Under the pieces are notes generated by a model that had not been told where the DNA came from, did not search any database, and saw only the letters and a program-made list of their open reading frames with translations. A program made the position numbers and the translations under genes. A stretch of DNA of 64,000 nucleotides from Streptomyces sp. 846.5. Lineage in GTDB: Bacteria > Actinomycetota > Actinomycetes > Streptomycetales > Streptomycetaceae. This document shows, in pieces, positions 59,916 to 64,000 of this stretch (position 1 is its first letter; each line of letters starts with the position of its first letter). The stretch is taken from assembly GCF_004365705.1 (NCBI RefSeq), contig NZ_SOBN01000001.1, positions 4,078,001 through 4,142,000 of the forward strand, in the 5' to 3' direction.

Positions 59916-60125
59916 ATGAACGAGATCTGGAAGACGCTCCCTGGCTGGATGCGCAACATCGTGGTTCCGGTCATCGTGCTGATCGTGGCGCTGTGGGTGG
60001 CGTCCGCCGTGGTGGGAGCGATCTTCGGAGTCATCGGCTTCCTCTTCGGCTGGATCATCAAGGTGATGTTCGTGGTGGCGCTGGGGGCAGTCGTCGTCAT
60101 CCTGGTGAAGCGGGCGTCGCGCTGA
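59916..60125 (+). CDS. DUF5326-type small membrane protein
   Basis: A 69-residue protein, MNEIWKTLPGWMRNIVVPVI, with two to three hydrophobic stretches: NIVVPVIVLIVALWVASAVV, IFGVIGFLFGWIIK and VMFVVALGAVVVILVKRAS. GGAGGA lies 8 nt upstream. Such short integral membrane proteins are widespread in Streptomyces and named DUF5326; the function is unknown. The 224-bp spacer upstream has nothing recognisable. Confidence 0.8.
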   Translation: MNEIWKTLPGWMRNIVVPVIVLIVALWVASAVVGAIFGVIGFLFGWIIKVMFVVALGAVVVILVKRASR

Positions 60126-60150
60126 CGCCGGTCTGACGTCCTTTCACTCG

Positions 60151-60204
60151 CGCCAGCACCTGTGCCCCGTACCGGACTTCCGGTACGGGGCACAGGTGCT
60201 GGCG
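60151..60204. terminator. Bidirectional terminator with 25-bp perfect stem
   Basis: Arms 60151-60175 and 60180-60204 are exact reverse complements over 25 bp (core TGTGCCCCGTACCGG), loop ACTT. It lies between the DUF5326 gene and the convergent YibE/F gene, and starts only 25 bp past the former's stop. Confidence 0.9.
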
Positions 60205-60213
60205 GTTCTGGTG

Positions 60214-61539
60214 CTAGCGGCGGTGGCGGTGCCGGCCGGCGGCTGCTCCGGCGCCGGCTCCTGCTTCGGTCGCAAGAACGGAAGGGGCCCGGCCCTGGGC
60301 TGGGATGGCCACGGTCGCGGGGCGGGTGTTGTGGCTGGCCACGAGCGCGGCGAGGAAGGTGGTCAGCGGCACCGAGGCGATCAGGCCGATGCTGCCGACC
60401 AGTGTCCTGACCACCTCCTCGGCGACGATCTCGCTGGTGGCGACGGTCCAGACGCCCCGGTTGGCGATGGTGAACAGCAGCATCAGCGGCAGTGCCGCTC
60501 CGGCGTAGGCCATGACCAGGGTGTTCACGGTGGAGGCGATGTGGTCGCGGCCGATCCGGATGCCGGCCCGGTAGAGCGCCCTGGTGCCCATGGTCGGGTC
60601 GGCGGCGCGCAGTTCCCACACCGACGAGGCCTGAGTGACCGTCACGTCGTTGAGCACACCCAGGGATCCGATGATGACCCCGGCCAGCAGCAGGCCGGGG
60701 AGCTTGATCCCGGTGAAGAGGGAGTGGACCAGGGCGGTCTCGTCCGAGGTGTTGCCGGTGAGATGGGTCAGACCGATGAACACCTCACCCAGGACGCCGA
60801 TCAGGGCCAGCGACACCAGGGTCCCGATGACCGCGACCGAGGTGCGCGCGGACAGGCCGTGGCACAGGTACAGCGCCACCAGCATGATCGCTCCGCCGCC
60901 GACGACGGCGACCCGCAGCGGGTCCTCGCCCTTGAGGATGGCCGGCAGCACGAACAGCGACAGCACGGCGAAGCTGATCCCCAGCGCGACCAGGGCGGCG
61001 AGCCCGCGCAGCCGTCCGACCAGCACCACGGCCAGGGCGAAGATCCCGGCCAGGATGGCCATGGGCATCGAGCGGTCGGCGTCGCCGATCGTGTACTGCA
61101 GCGCGGCGGGGGCGGTCGGGGAGTAGTCCAGGACCACCTTCTCCCCCGCGCTGTAGACGGCGGTCTGGTCCGGGGTGAGGGTCAGTTGGACGGTCCTGCC
61201 GGAGTCCTTGCCGCTGGTGACGGCGACGCTGACCAGTGAGCAGGCGTTCTGGGCCGCCGTTGCCGCTGCCGTGGAGGCCGCTGTCGCCGAGCCCGCGTCG
61301 CAGGGTGCCGCCTTGGTCGCGGTGACCCGGCCGCTCACCGTGGGCTGGTCGAACCCCAGTCCGGTGGAGGCGTGCGCGGGCAGCCTGCCCGGCCACATCA
61401 GCACCATGCCCGCCACCACCGCCACCGCGAACGGGATCAGCACGGCGGCGATGACCGCGCGCAGCCGCCGGGAGGCGGGGCTGGCCGGGCCGTGGTCGTG
61501 GCTGTGGCCGTGCTCGTGCTCGTGCGGGTGGTCGGCCAC
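60214..61539 (-). CDS. YibE/F family membrane protein
   Basis: A 441-residue polytopic membrane protein with a His-rich N-terminus (ADHPHEHEHGHSHDHGPASP) that could bind metal. One helix at about 27-48 precedes an extracytoplasmic domain (50-150, GRVTATKAAPCDAGSATAAS). Seven to eight helices follow, with the family blocks GLAALVALGISFAVLSLFVL, GLLLAGVIIGSLGVLNDVTV and TQASSVWELRAADP. The function is unknown. The GTG start is divergent from thiC, so its promoter shares the 255-bp spacer holding the riboswitch. Confidence 0.9.
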   Translation of the reverse strand: MADHPHEHEHGHSHDHGPASPASRRLRAVIAAVLIPFAVAVVAGMVLMWPGRLPAHASTGLGFDQPTVSGRVTATKAAPCDAGSATAASTAAATAAQNACSLVSVAVTSGKDSGRTVQLTLTPDQTAVYSAGEKVVLDYSPTAPAALQYTIGDADRSMPMAILAGIFALAVVLVGRLRGLAALVALGISFAVLSLFVLPAILKGEDPLRVAVVGGGAIMLVALYLCHGLSARTSVAVIGTLVSLALIGVLGEVFIGLTHLTGNTSDETALVHSLFTGIKLPGLLLAGVIIGSLGVLNDVTVTQASSVWELRAADPTMGTRALYRAGIRIGRDHIASTVNTLVMAYAGAALPLMLLFTIANRGVWTVATSEIVAEEVVRTLVGSIGLIASVPLTTFLAALVASHNTRPATVAIPAQGRAPSVLATEAGAGAGAAAGRHRHRR

Positions 61540-61668
61540 GGGAACAGTCCCTTCCGGATGGGCTGCGGCAGTGCACCGTACCGGAAGCGTGTGAGATCTG
61601 GCAGCACCGACGCCCCCTGGCCAAGCCGGGGCCCGGCTCGCTACGGTGGGCGGCGTCTAGATTGCAGA

Positions 61669-63632
<1,964 letters not shown>

Positions 63633-63679
63633 TCCTGGGGAGCGGTGAGCATCTGGGGGTACGAAGCGCCTCCAGATGC

Positions 63680-64000
63680 TCAGCCCCTGTGCAGCCACTG
63701 GCTGACTGCCCGCCTCGGGGGCCGTACGACGACGCGGCCGAAGCTCTTCTTGCCTACCAGCTCCACATGGAGCGTGACCGGTGCGCCGGGGGCGGGGGCC
63801 TGACGGATTTTCAGTTTGCTGAACTCCAGGTTCAGGGCGTCGGCATCGACGACGATGCCCGGCCTGGTGATCAGCGTCAGGGTCTTGCCGCGCATGTCCA
63901 GGTCTATCCGCAAGGTGTTCTGTGTGATCACCGCCTGCGTGAAGTCGAGCGTCACCTCGCAGAACTCCGTTGCGAGCTCAAGGCGTCGTGGCACCACCCA
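63680..64000 (-). CDS. DUF1707-type protein, C-terminal part (runs off the window)
   Basis: The frame stays open to the right edge; at least 105 codons are visible, so the N-terminus is missing. The sequence VTLDFTQAVITQNTLRIDLD and LITRPGIVVDADALNLEFSK matches the beta-rich C-terminal half of proteins with an N-terminal DUF1707 SHOCT-like domain in streptomycetes. The end reads GRVVVRPPRRAVSQWLHRG. The function is unknown. Confidence 0.75.
   Translation of the reverse strand, partial: WVVPRRLELATEFCEVTLDFTQAVITQNTLRIDLDMRGKTLTLITRPGIVVDADALNLEFSKLKIRQAPAPGAPVTLHVELVGKKSFGRVVVRPPRRAVSQWLHRG

Overview
This window is the origin-proximal core of the chromosome of a high-GC, morphologically complex actinomycete of the Streptomycetaceae (Streptomyces, Streptacidiphilus or Kitasatospora; genus not decidable here). 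Support comes from a DnaA-box-rich oriC beside dnaA, nine perfect parS sites (GTTTCACGTGAAAC), a conserved replication/segregation/envelope gene order, an SsgA-like gene, GTG starts and very high GC3. dnaN should lie just left of position 1.

Layout. 1-890: oriC and the dnaA terminators. 893-10478: dnaA (minus), then rpmH-rnpA-yidD-yidC-khpB, rsmG and parA-parB (plus), with parS sites inside genes and hairpins. 10571-22315 (minus): the actinobacterial block CwlM-like amidase, trxA, trxB, anti-sigma factor, sigM, pseudokinase, murJ and DUF6049, linking redox control, sigma-M and lipid II export. 22538-36875: CCA-adding enzyme, an orphan antirepressor-like gene, an MFS transporter, inositol phosphate synthase with its PadR regulator, a class A PBP, a GT87-type membrane enzyme, a PLP racemase-like protein and FemX. 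37201-43915: rpsF-ssb-rpsR-rplI, a GNAT-like protein, a MATE exporter and dnaB. Two DnaA-box clusters (34051-34100 and 41936-42197) lie 33-42 kb from oriC.

From 43940 rightward the content is accessory: small oxidoreductases, a methyltransferase and several regulators whose operators can be read in divergent spacers. At 50093-52864 there is a degraded patch with a GNAT remnant, a Bro-N antirepressor gene split in two frames and an Old Yellow Enzyme gene with three frameshifts. Beyond it are a metallo-beta-lactamase-fold hydrolase, a MerR-thioredoxin pair, a flavohaemoglobin with a polyproline extension, a Nudix hydrolase, an SsgA-like gene, a cupin-TenA pair and thiC under a TPP riboswitch. 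The window ends inside a DUF1707-type gene.

The most notable signals are non-coding or dual-use DNA: parS sites built into long palindromes at gene ends, parS sites read as the same peptide (VSRET) inside ParA, ParB and SigM, the inverted pair of perfect DnaA boxes at 34067-34100, an SD-sequestering leader before rpsF, and readable operators for PadR, AraC-type and XRE-type regulators. No complete prophage, CRISPR array, insertion sequence, rRNA or tRNA was seen.
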